Shown: positions 1 to 5,818 of the stretch, piece by piece | How the letters are laid out: every line of letters begins with the position of its first letter | Position numbering within the stretch: the stretch's first letter is position 1 | NCBI GenBank assembly: GCA_918219625.1 | Contig: CAKJXT010000066.1 | Coordinates: 1 to 6,850, forward strand | Direction: 5' to 3' | DNA from: Bacilli bacterium | GTDB taxonomy: Bacteria; Bacillota_I; Bacilli_A; RF39; UBA660 | Length of the DNA stretch: 6,850 nucleotides | Notes under the pieces: model-generated | What the model was told of the DNA's origin: nothing | The model's input: only the letters and a program-made list of their open reading frames with translations | The model's database searches: none | Made by a program: the position numbers and the translations under genes

Positions 1-474
1 ATGGATTTAAAATGTATGTTTTCGGGAGCATATATTGTTACATCTGATAATTATATTGTTACTGTATTAAATAATGCATATAAAGGAAAGAATTATGAAG
101 AATTAAATCTACCTGGAGGTATGGCTGATTCTAAGGATATTGTTAATAATGAGTATTCTTCTTTAATTAATTTAAAAAGGGAATTTATGGAAGAATTAGG
201 TTTTGATTTAAATGATTCTATTTTTGATATTAATTTAAAATATATTAAATGTCCTTCTGATTCTGAAGATTCATTTGGCTATCCAATTGGATTGATATAT
301 GAAGTTAAAACAGCATATTCTAAGGAGCATATACTAGATATGTTTAATAATAATGAACGTGATATTGAAATAAAAAAACTAGTGTTTTTTAATAGGAATA
401 ATTATAAAGATATTTATAATTTTGAATATAAGAAAGGTTATATGCCAGAATTGTTTGAAAAATTATTTAGTTAG
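1..474 (+). CDS. Nudix hydrolase family protein
   Basis: A 157-residue soluble protein. Nudix enzymes hydrolyse nucleoside diphosphates linked to another moiety, using a Nudix box (GX5EX7REUXEEXGU) to bind divalent metal. Here the second half of the box is textbook: R60-E61-F62-M63-E64-E65-L66-G67-F68, preceded by P38-G39-G40. The loop between the GG and the RE is several residues longer than canonical, with E51 a possible counterpart of the first box Glu. N-terminal strands around residues 7-25 fit the Nudix fold. The substrate cannot be read from the sequence. The ATG is the first base of the window, so a longer N-terminus is not excluded, although the length suits a single Nudix domain. 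It ends in TAG, 13 nt before the APH gene, and appears to be co-transcribed with it. Confident of family, unsure of substrate and exact start. Confidence 0.85.
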   Translation: MDLKCMFSGAYIVTSDNYIVTVLNNAYKGKNYEELNLPGGMADSKDIVNNEYSSLINLKREFMEELGFDLNDSIFDINLKYIKCPSDSEDSFGYPIGLIYEVKTAYSKEHILDMFNNNERDIEIKKLVFFNRNNYKDIYNFEYKKGYMPELFEKLFS

Positions 475-487
475 TGGGTGAATTGCG

Positions 488-1372
488 ATGGAAATAAGAG
501 AGATAATAGAAAGTAAATTTGGTTTAAAGGTAACTGATATTATTGTTTTAGGTCAGGGGTTAGATAGTATTGCTTATTTAGTTAATGGTGAGTATGTATT
601 TAAAATTAAGTTCAGTGCTAATAAGAAAAAGGACTATGAAAAGGAAAAGGCAATTTATGATTTTTTAAATAAAGGCTTAAATACAAATATTAAAATACCA
701 AATGTCGAGTATTCATATTTTAGTGATGAATTATCAATAATGGGCTATAAAGAGATTAAAGGTAAATTTTTAACATCGGAGATTTATTTTGCTTTATCAA
801 AAGAAAAACAAGAATTATTAAAACAAGATATTGCTATGTTTTTAAGACAAATGCACGATTTAGATTATAGTGAAATATCTTCATATTCTATTGATAATAA
901 AGCAAGTATATTAGAAGGGTATCAATTATTAAAGGATACTATTTATGATAGTTTAACTGAAGATGAGAAGCAATATATAGAAGAGTTTATGAAGAGATTA
1001 ATGTCTACTGATGTTTTTAGTGGCAGAAAGTGTTTATGCCATAATGATTTTAGTTGTAATCATTTGTTATTAGATGATAATGATAGGTTGCGCGGCGTTA
1101 TAGATTTTGGTGATGCTGGTATTATTGATGAATATTGCGATTTTATATATCTACTTGAGGATAGTGAAGAAGAAATTGGTGTATTATTTGGTGAAGATAT
1201 ATTGAGATTATATGGAAATATTGATATTTCAAAAGCTAAAGAATATCAAGATATTGTAGAGCAATATTATCCTATTGAAACTATTGTATATGGTATTAAG
1301 AATAATAATGATGATTTTATTGAAAGAGGAAGAAAGTTAATTTTAGAAAGAACTTCTGATAAAAAGAAATAA
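488..1372 (+). CDS. aph(2''): Aminoglycoside 2''-phosphotransferase, APH(2'')-Ia-like, stand-alone
   Basis: A 294-residue kinase of the APH fold. APH(2'') enzymes transfer phosphate, usually from GTP, to the 2''-hydroxyl of gentamicin, tobramycin and kanamycin in the cytoplasm. The N-lobe has the nucleotide loop G22-Q-G-L-D-S-I and Lys at 39/41 in EYVFKIKF. Y87 in MGYKEIKG sits where APH(2'')-Ia has the Tyr that favours GTP. The catalytic loop is H185-N-D187-F-S-C-N191 and the metal-binding DFG-like motif is I205-D206-F-G-D. From memory, many blocks match the APH domain of the clinical AAC(6')-Ie/APH(2'')-Ia protein nearly word for word, including [35 protein letters not shown] and [13 protein letters not shown]. 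Unlike that enzyme it has no AAC(6') domain: it starts at its own ATG behind GGGTGA (476-481). All catalytic residues are intact. High confidence in family; resistance spectrum is inferred. Confidence 0.93.
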   Translation: MEIREIIESKFGLKVTDIIVLGQGLDSIAYLVNGEYVFKIKFSANKKKDYEKEKAIYDFLNKGLNTNIKIPNVEYSYFSDELSIMGYKEIKGKFLTSEIYFALSKEKQELLKQDIAMFLRQMHDLDYSEISSYSIDNKASILEGYQLLKDTIYDSLTEDEKQYIEEFMKRLMSTDVFSGRKCLCHNDFSCNHLLLDDNDRLRGVIDFGDAGIIDEYCDFIYLLEDSEEEIGVLFGEDILRLYGNIDISKAKEYQDIVEQYYPIETIVYGIKNNNDDFIERGRKLILERTSDKKK

Positions 1373-1385
1373 TTTTTTTTAGAGT

Positions 1386-1395
1386 AAGGGGTGAT
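1386..1395 (+). promoter_or_regulatory. Shine-Dalgarno AAGGGGTGAT
   Basis: Purine-rich site 3 nt before ATG 1399. The GGTGAT end can pair with AUCACC at the 3' end of 16S rRNA, a shifted register compared with the AGGAGG core. It fixes the start of the first GNAT gene and resembles the site before the gene at 2081. Confidence 0.75.
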
Positions 1396-1398
1396 TAT

Positions 1399-2061
1399 AT
1401 GGGAAAAACATATTTAAGCGAAAGAAATATTCCTGATTTAAATATATTTATGATGTGTGATAAATTAAATAATGACGCATTATCCGATTTACCTATGGGA
1501 TTTCATATTAGATCTTGTACTACTGATGAATTAAAAATATGGATGGGTTTTCCTTTTGATAGTGAAGAGGATAAAAATAATTATTATGAATATATGAATG
1601 ATTATTTTCAAAATGTTTATGGGAATAATTTGGATGAATTTTATAATAGATGTTTATTTGTATGTGATGATTTGACTGATAAGCCGGTAGCTACTTGTTT
1701 TGTTTGGAGAGCGTATAATAGAATTAATACTATTCATTGGTTTAAAACTTTAAAAGAATATGAGGGTAAAGGAATTGGTAGAGCATTACTTTCATATATA
1801 ATGAAATTATTAAATGATGATGATTATCCCATTTATTTACATACTCAACCATCTAGTTTTAGAGCAATAGGTTTATATTCATCTTTTGGATTTAAGATAG
1901 TTACCAATGAAACTATTGGATTTAGAGAGAATAATTATAAGGAATGTTTACCTATTTTGAAACAATTTATGAATGAAAATTCTTTTGAAAAATTAGAATT
2001 TGTACAAGCACCTTCTATTTTTGATGAATGTGCGAAAAGTTCTAGTATAAGCCAATTTTAA
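1399..2061 (+). CDS. GNAT family N-acetyltransferase (220 aa)
   Basis: A cytoplasmic acetyl-CoA-dependent acetyltransferase of the GNAT superfamily. The core is central: strand 4 around I112-HWF, then the acetyl-CoA pyrophosphate loop E122-G123-K124-G125-I126-G127 followed by helix 3 (RALLSYIMKLL). The strand 5/helix 4 part is YLHTQPSSFRAIGLYSSFGFK from about residue 146, with the GLYSSFGF pattern typical of GNAT motif B. An N-terminal extension of about 35 residues (ERNIPDLNIFMMCDKLN) and a roughly 35-residue tail flank the domain, making it longer than a minimal GNAT of about 150 residues. It follows the APH gene by 26 nt and precedes a P-loop kinase by 19 nt. It does not look like the AAC(6')-Ie domain of the bifunctional resistance enzyme. 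The acceptor substrate is unknown; an antibiotic is an inference from context. Confidence 0.85.
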   Translation: MGKTYLSERNIPDLNIFMMCDKLNNDALSDLPMGFHIRSCTTDELKIWMGFPFDSEEDKNNYYEYMNDYFQNVYGNNLDEFYNRCLFVCDDLTDKPVATCFVWRAYNRINTIHWFKTLKEYEGKGIGRALLSYIMKLLNDDDYPIYLHTQPSSFRAIGLYSSFGFKIVTNETIGFRENNYKECLPILKQFMNENSFEKLEFVQAPSIFDECAKSSSISQF

Positions 2062-2066
2062 AAATT

Positions 2067-2077
2067 AAAGGGGTGAT
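2067..2077 (+). promoter_or_regulatory. Shine-Dalgarno AAAGGGGTGAT
   Basis: Strong site 3 nt before ATG 2081, in the same GGTGAT register as its neighbours. The stretch from here into the first codons (AAGGGGTGATT, then ATGGG) nearly repeats the leader of the gene at 1399. Confidence 0.75.
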
Positions 2078-2080
2078 TTT

Positions 2081-2572
2081 ATGGGTAAAGTAGTAGTTGT
2101 ATGTGGTAAAATATGTAGTGGTAAAAGTTATTATTCTAGAAAAATTAAAGATGATTTAAATGCAGTTATTATTTCTCCTGATGAGGCTACATATGAGCTT
2201 ATTAATAATGAACAAGGTGAATTTTATAATGTCTTTTCTTCTAGATTAAATAAATATTTGACTAAAAAAGTTGGAGAAATTGCTTTAGCTGGTGCTAATG
2301 TTATATTTGAAAGAGGATTATGGACTTCGAAAGATCGAAAAGATATTAGAGATTATTATAATAATATTGGTGTTCCTTGTGAGATTCATTATGTTTATGT
2401 TGATGATGATACTTGGAAGAAAAATATAGATGAGAGAAATCAAAGAATATTAAGTGGTAATTGTGAATCTGATTTTTATTTAGATGAGGGTTTGATGAAA
2501 AAATTAAAGTCTTTATGGGAAGAACCAACTAGTGATGAATATGACGTTATTTATAAAGTTGATAGGAAATAA
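2081..2572 (+). CDS. P-loop ATPase/kinase of the AAA_33 (zeta-toxin/nucleotide-kinase-like) type
   Basis: A 163-residue cytoplasmic P-loop protein. Walker A is G9-K-I-C-S-G14-K15-S16 right after the first hydrophobic strand (KVVVVC). ISPDEATYEL (D34, E35) follows strand 2, the place where AAA_33/zeta-like kinases keep an acidic substrate-binding residue. A Walker-B-like strand NVIFERG lies at 73-79, and a basic lid-like helix WKKNIDERNQR at 112-122. This architecture is that of small-molecule or nucleotide kinases such as the chloramphenicol phosphotransferase relatives; it lacks the second-region motifs of true AAA+ machines. I recognise it as a recurrent uncharacterised Bacillota family usually annotated only as AAA family ATPase. 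The substrate is unknown. It sits between two GNAT genes, 8 nt before the next, inside the same transcription unit. Confidence 0.82.
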   Translation: MGKVVVVCGKICSGKSYYSRKIKDDLNAVIISPDEATYELINNEQGEFYNVFSSRLNKYLTKKVGEIALAGANVIFERGLWTSKDRKDIRDYYNNIGVPCEIHYVYVDDDTWKKNIDERNQRILSGNCESDFYLDEGLMKKLKSLWEEPTSDEYDVIYKVDRK

Positions 2573-2577
2573 GGGAT
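2571..2577 (+). promoter_or_regulatory. Shine-Dalgarno AAGGGAT overlapping the preceding stop
   Basis: The site uses the last two bases of the TAA of the kinase gene and lies 3 nt before ATG 2581. This suggests translational coupling between the kinase and the following GNAT. Confidence 0.6.
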
Positions 2578-2580
2578 ATT

Positions 2581-3132
2581 ATGAAAAGAGTATTTTTAGT
2601 TGTACCAGATATTAAAGATTTAAAGTATAGAAAAGAATGGTTAAGTGATCCTAAGACAATGTCTTATAATGCAGGATATGATATGGATTTAAAGGGTTAT
2701 GATAAAGAAACTGGTGTTATTATTAAGTCTAATGAAGAAATGATTGATTGGTATAATAAATGGATTAATAAAGAACCTGATAGATTTTATGCTTATATAT
2801 ATTCTGTTGATGAGAGTGGACCTATTGGTGAGGTTTATTATTATCCTGATGGTGATATTCATTCTATGGGAATATTAATTAATGATAAGTATAGAGGAAA
2901 AGGATATTCTTATCTTACTTTATTAGAATTAGAAGAAGTTGCGTTTGAAATAAACAATATTAATGAATTATCTGATTTTATTCCTATTGATAGAGTTGGC
3001 GCGATTAGTTCTTTTAAGAAGGCAGGTTTTATTCAAACCGACAAAGAGAAAAATGGTTTTGTTTTTGATAATGAAGTTATTTCAAAACAATTATTAATTA
3101 CAAAAGAAATGTACTTTAAGAATAGAAGGTGA
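2581..3132 (+). CDS. GNAT family N-acetyltransferase (183 aa)
   Basis: A cytoplasmic acetyltransferase. Strand 4 (HSMGILIND, about 94-102) leads into the acetyl-CoA loop R105-G106-K107-G108-Y109-S110 and helix YLTLLELEEVAF. The last position of the Q/R-x-x-G-x-G/A signature is Ser, a conservative departure. Motif B is D137-R-V-G-A-I-S-S-F-K-K-A-G-F, the usual site where the CoA arm and acceptor are held. Residues 1-70 form an N-terminal region with NEEMIDWYNKW, as in RimJ/L-like and aminoglycoside-type GNATs. The acceptor is unknown. The stop TGA lies inside the Shine-Dalgarno site of the next gene, which starts only 4 nt later, so expression of the two is probably coupled. Family call is firm; substrate is not inferable from sequence. 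Confidence 0.82.
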   Translation: MKRVFLVVPDIKDLKYRKEWLSDPKTMSYNAGYDMDLKGYDKETGVIIKSNEEMIDWYNKWINKEPDRFYAYIYSVDESGPIGEVYYYPDGDIHSMGILINDKYRGKGYSYLTLLELEEVAFEINNINELSDFIPIDRVGAISSFKKAGFIQTDKEKNGFVFDNEVISKQLLITKEMYFKNRR

Positions 3133-3133
3133 T
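3126..3133 (+). promoter_or_regulatory. Shine-Dalgarno AAGGTGAT containing the upstream stop codon
   Basis: Contains the TGA (3130-3132) of the preceding GNAT and lies 3 nt before ATG 3137. Complementary to the extreme 3' end of 16S rRNA. Confidence 0.75.
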
Positions 3134-3136
3134 TTT

Positions 3137-3634
3137 ATGCGAAAGATTGTCTTTATAAGCGCCGTATCTGGTGTTGGTAAGAGTGCTACATGTGATTATA
3201 TAAGAAACAATTGTTTATTAGATAATTATGTTATATATGATATAGATGATTTAGAGAATATTAATAATTATAGTTCTGATACTTATAATTTGTTTTATGA
3301 AAATGCTATTAAGAATGCAACTACTAAATCAGGTAATAGAAACATTATAATTGGTTCTTGTATTAATTTATCTGATTTAAAAAAAATAAATATTCCAAAG
3401 GAAATTGATTTAGTTGAAAGCATTTTGATTACTTGTTCGGAAGAAGAGTTAAAAAGAAGATTAAAAATGAGAGATAAAAGTAGAAATTGTAGTAGTGATA
3501 ATTATATTAATGATCAAATTGAATATCAAAAATATTTGTTGAATGATTTGAATTTATATCAATTACATATTGATAATACAAATATAAGTATTAGTGATGT
3601 TGCTAATTTAATTGTTAATTATATCAAAAAATAA
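3137..3634 (+). CDS. Small P-loop nucleotide/small-molecule kinase-like protein
   Basis: A 165-residue cytoplasmic P-loop protein. Walker A is A9-V-S-G-V-G14-K15-S16 after the strand KIVFIS, with Ala in place of the usual first Gly, as often seen in shikimate- and gluconate-kinase-like proteins. Y34-D-I-D-D follows strand 2 and could bind a substrate hydroxyl. The strand NIIIGSC (69-75) occupies the Walker B position but lacks a clear acidic residue. A lid-like basic helix E103-E-L-K-R-R-L-K-M-R-D carries the arginines expected to clamp ATP. It is not obviously a paralogue of the kinase at 2081-2572: motif spacing and C-terminus differ. The substrate is unknown; phosphorylation of a small molecule is the family-level expectation. 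Translationally coupled to the GNAT before it and followed by another GNAT. Confidence 0.78.
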   Translation: MRKIVFISAVSGVGKSATCDYIRNNCLLDNYVIYDIDDLENINNYSSDTYNLFYENAIKNATTKSGNRNIIIGSCINLSDLKKINIPKEIDLVESILITCSEEELKRRLKMRDKSRNCSSDNYINDQIEYQKYLLNDLNLYQLHIDNTNISISDVANLIVNYIKK

Positions 3635-3640
3635 GGTGAT
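3633..3640 (+). promoter_or_regulatory. Shine-Dalgarno AAGGTGAT that fixes the start at 3645
   Basis: Overlaps the TAA stop of the preceding kinase and sits 4 nt before ATG 3645. It decides the start of the third GNAT: an upstream in-frame TTG at 3612 has no such site and would overlap the kinase gene. Confidence 0.8.
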
Positions 3641-3644
3641 TTTT

Positions 3645-4115
3645 ATGGAAATATATTTAGATAAAGTTTTAGAAAACAAGAAAGATATTTTATATAGACT
3701 ATTGGAATATTCATTATATGAAGAGAGTTTAAATGATGGCAATGAAATGAATGAAGATGCTATATTTGAATATAAATACTTTGATAGATATTTTACTGAT
3801 AATGATAGAGATGCATTTTTTATTAGAGAAAAAGAAACAAATAAATTATTAGGTTTTGTTATGATTAACACATATATGCAGAAATGTGATGGTGGTCACA
3901 GTATTGCTGAATTTATGGTTATTCCTAAATACAGAAGATGTAAAATTGGTAAGAAAGTTGCTTTTATGTGTTTTGATATGTATAAAGGTAATTGGGAAGT
4001 ATCTCCTTCTCTTAATAGTGAATCCGCATATTTATTTTGGAAAAAAGTTATAGATGAGTATACAAATGGTGAAAATGAATTTATAGATAGATTATTTATA
4101 TTTAAAAGTAATTGA
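3645..4115 (+). CDS. GNAT family N-acetyltransferase with degenerate acetyl-CoA loop
   Basis: A 156-residue minimal GNAT, starting at ATG 3645 behind AAGGTGAT. Strand 4 (HSIAEFMVIPKY, about 85-96) leads into the pyrophosphate-binding loop, which reads R97-R98-C99-K100-I101-G102. The usual Q/R-x-x-G-x-G/A signature would have Gly where K100 stands, so one of the two key glycines is missing while the rest (RR, IG, then helix KKVAFMCFDMY) is normal. Motif B, GNWEVSPSLNSESAYLFWKK (115-134), with the Asn and the FWKKVI helix, is well preserved and typical of a widespread GNAT subgroup. The enzyme may have altered CoA binding or be inactive; the altered loop alone does not prove loss. The substrate is unknown. 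Two adjacent in-frame stops (TGA then TAG) end the gene, 20 nt before the fusion gene. Confidence 0.82.
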   Translation: MEIYLDKVLENKKDILYRLLEYSLYEESLNDGNEMNEDAIFEYKYFDRYFTDNDRDAFFIREKETNKLLGFVMINTYMQKCDGGHSIAEFMVIPKYRRCKIGKKVAFMCFDMYKGNWEVSPSLNSESAYLFWKKVIDEYTNGENEFIDRLFIFKSN

Positions 4116-4124
4116 TAGAGAAAT

Positions 4125-4132
4125 AAGGTGAT
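4125..4132 (+). promoter_or_regulatory. Shine-Dalgarno AAGGTGAT
   Basis: Lies 3 nt before ATG 4136 in the same GGTGAT register, fixing the start of the peptidase E-GNAT fusion gene. Confidence 0.75.
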
Positions 4133-4135
4133 ATT

Positions 4136-5353
4136 ATGAAGTTAATATTAAATGGCGGAGGAGATGGCAATCAAGTTAAGAGTGCTAGAGAATTATTAAA
4201 TAGTTTAATTGATCATTCTAAGAATATATTATATATTCCTCTTGCTTGGGTAGATTCTGATTATGATAGTTGTTTAGAATTTATGACTGGAGAATTATCT
4301 GATGTTGAATGTGCTGGTATTGAGATGGTTAGGTCTGGAGAAGAAATTGTTAATAAGAATTTAAGTGATTATGCTTGTATTTATATAGGTGGTGGTAATA
4401 CTTATAAGTTATTAAGTGAATTAAAAAGTAGTGGTGCATTTGACAAGATAAAGGATCATTTATTAAATGATGGAATTGTTTATGGTGGAAGTGCTGGTGC
4501 TATTATATTTGGTAAGGATTTAGATTCTTGTAATACTGATGATACTAATGAAGTTGGTCTTATTGATAATACTGGATTTGATTTAATGAATGGTTATTCT
4601 TTGCTATGCCATTATACTAATAGAGATTCTGAAAGAACTTTATTAAGTAAGAATTATTTATTAGAATTATCTAAGAAAAAACCTATATATGCTATACCTG
4701 AAGAGGATACAATTTTTATAGATAATGGTTTTATTCGTGTTATTGGTAGTAGAGATTATCATTTATTTAAAGATGGTGTAGATAATACTATGTATATTAC
4801 TCCTACGATAGAAACTGAAAGATTGGTTTTAAAGCATGGTATATATGAAGATTATGTTACGGTATATGAGTATGATTTTACAAGGCTTAGAGATATTGCT
4901 GGTGAATTTGAATTTATTAAATATGATCCAGAAAAGTTAAGAGGATGGGAAAATTGTTGTACTGAATATGATAGAACTCTTGATTTTATTGTGTACTTGA
5001 AAGATACAATGGAACCTATTGCAAATTTAGTGCTTGATAGATATGATACTTCAAATAAATCATTAGAAATTTCTGTTAATTTGCACCCTTCTTATTGGAG
5101 AAAAGGTTATATGACTGAAGCTATTCTTGCAACCATGAGATATGTTTTTGCTAATATGGATATTGATAATATTGTATATGGTTATGCTGAAGAAAATTTT
5201 AAATCAAAAGGTTTGAGTGATAAAATCGGGTTTATTTATCATTCTACATTTACTGAACATTATACAAGGATTAATAAAGATATTGTAACTATTAAAACAA
5301 TAATGTCTAAAGAAAAGTTTTTCGAATTATATGGTAAATCATTTAGTAGGTAG
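4136..5353 (+). CDS. Peptidase E-like (S51) / GNAT acetyltransferase fusion
   Basis: A 405-residue two-domain cytoplasmic protein. Residues 1 to about 222 form a class I glutaminase-like/S51 peptidase domain: N-terminal MKLILNGGG, YIGGGNTYKLL (83-93), and the nucleophile elbow G117-G118-S119-A120-G121. D135/D136 and H159 (LLCHYTN) fall where the known peptidase E triad has Asp and His (Ser120, Asp135, His157 in the enterobacterial enzyme). Peptidase E cleaves Asp-X dipeptides; other relatives act as cyanophycinases. Residues from about 223 (TPTIETERLVLK) begin a RimJ/RimL-type GNAT: EISVNLHPSYWRKGYMTEAI (311-330) is strand 4 plus the acetyl-CoA loop, and the later KGLSDKIGF is motif B. The reading frame is continuous across the junction, so this is a real fusion in this sequence. 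A peptidase joined to an acetyltransferase suggests two-step processing of one peptide-like substrate, but that is inference. Confidence 0.85.
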   Translation: MKLILNGGGDGNQVKSARELLNSLIDHSKNILYIPLAWVDSDYDSCLEFMTGELSDVECAGIEMVRSGEEIVNKNLSDYACIYIGGGNTYKLLSELKSSGAFDKIKDHLLNDGIVYGGSAGAIIFGKDLDSCNTDDTNEVGLIDNTGFDLMNGYSLLCHYTNRDSERTLLSKNYLLELSKKKPIYAIPEEDTIFIDNGFIRVIGSRDYHLFKDGVDNTMYITPTIETERLVLKHGIYEDYVTVYEYDFTRLRDIAGEFEFIKYDPEKLRGWENCCTEYDRTLDFIVYLKDTMEPIANLVLDRYDTSNKSLEISVNLHPSYWRKGYMTEAILATMRYVFANMDIDNIVYGYAEENFKSKGLSDKIGFIYHSTFTEHYTRINKDIVTIKTIMSKEKFFELYGKSFSR

Positions 5354-5358
5354 TTTTA

Positions 5359-5814
5359 ATGAAAAATATAGATGAGTATTTAAATCAAGATATTGATAAT
5401 CCTAAGTATTTATTTCATGGAAGTTGTAAAAAATTGCTTAAATTAGAGCCTAGGTTATCTCATGATTCAAATGGTGATATTAATAATATTGCTTGTGCGG
5501 TATTTTTGTTTCCTTCTTTTTTAAAGAGTACGCCTTATGCTTTTAAGGATACTATTAAAGCTTCAAGTCGTGATTTAGCTTGGTCATTTGATATACCTAA
5601 TGGTGATGAATTTCCTTTAATGACTATGTCTGGTGTTAATATTGATGAAGATATTATTGGATATATTTATGTATTTTTGAAAGATGATGATATGATTAAG
5701 GATTCTGATTCTTATCAATATAAGTGTTATAAGGAATTAGTTCCTATTGATATTGTTGAAGTTTGTTATAAAGATTATATGAAGTATTATGAAGTTATAA
5801 GTAAGAGGAAGTGA
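5359..5814 (+). CDS. Uncharacterised protein with ADP-ribosyltransferase-like features
   Basis: A 151-residue soluble protein without signal peptide or membrane segment. I do not recognise a named family with certainty. YLFHGSCKKLLKLEPR (17-32) carries an H20-G-S element like the HGT/HGS motif that starts the NAD-binding core of small ADP-ribosyltransferases, including rifampicin-modifying Arr. AVFLFPSFLKSTPYAF (47-62) resembles the following strand and helix. GYIYVFLKDDD (101-111), then YKELVPIDIVEV (124-135), resembles the terminal strands, with E126 a candidate for the catalytic Glu. If correct it would transfer ADP-ribose from NAD to a drug or another target. The start ATG 5359 is 5 nt after the fusion gene, behind a weak AGGT at 5348-5351. 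The stop TGA lies inside the Shine-Dalgarno site of the next gene. The fold call is tentative and the target unknown. Confidence 0.6.
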   Translation: MKNIDEYLNQDIDNPKYLFHGSCKKLLKLEPRLSHDSNGDINNIACAVFLFPSFLKSTPYAFKDTIKASSRDLAWSFDIPNGDEFPLMTMSGVNIDEDIIGYIYVFLKDDDMIKDSDSYQYKCYKELVPIDIVEVCYKDYMKYYEVISKRK

Positions 5815-5815
5815 T
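5806..5815 (+). promoter_or_regulatory. Shine-Dalgarno AGGAAGTGAT containing the upstream stop
   Basis: Includes the TGA (5812-5814) of the preceding gene and lies 3 nt before ATG 5819, indicating likely translational coupling. Confidence 0.65.
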
Positions 5816-5818
5816 TAA

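Noticed and set aside
1352..1380. Possible terminator: run of eight T residues just after the APH stop
   Set aside because: Upstream pairing is only A-T rich or a four-base TTCT/AGAA match, with no G+C stem. The next gene follows with a strong ribosome site, so read-through is expected.
2346..2528. Minus-strand open frame of 60 codons
   Set aside because: Antisense to the P-loop kinase, low-complexity His/Tyr-rich translation, no ribosome site; a shadow of the real gene.
2081..3634. Toxin-antitoxin (zeta-like kinase) pairing for the P-loop proteins
   Set aside because: Neither kinase has a small antitoxin-like gene beside it; both are flanked by GNAT enzymes, so a modifying kinase role fits better.
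3612..3644. Upstream in-frame TTG start for the third GNAT
   Set aside because: It would overlap the kinase gene, and AAGGTGAT at 3633-3640 is correctly placed for ATG 3645.
3608..3871. Minus-strand open frame of 87 codons
   Set aside because: Spans the kinase-GNAT junction antisense, Ser/Leu/Lys-rich translation without recognisable motifs; a by-product of AT-rich coding DNA.
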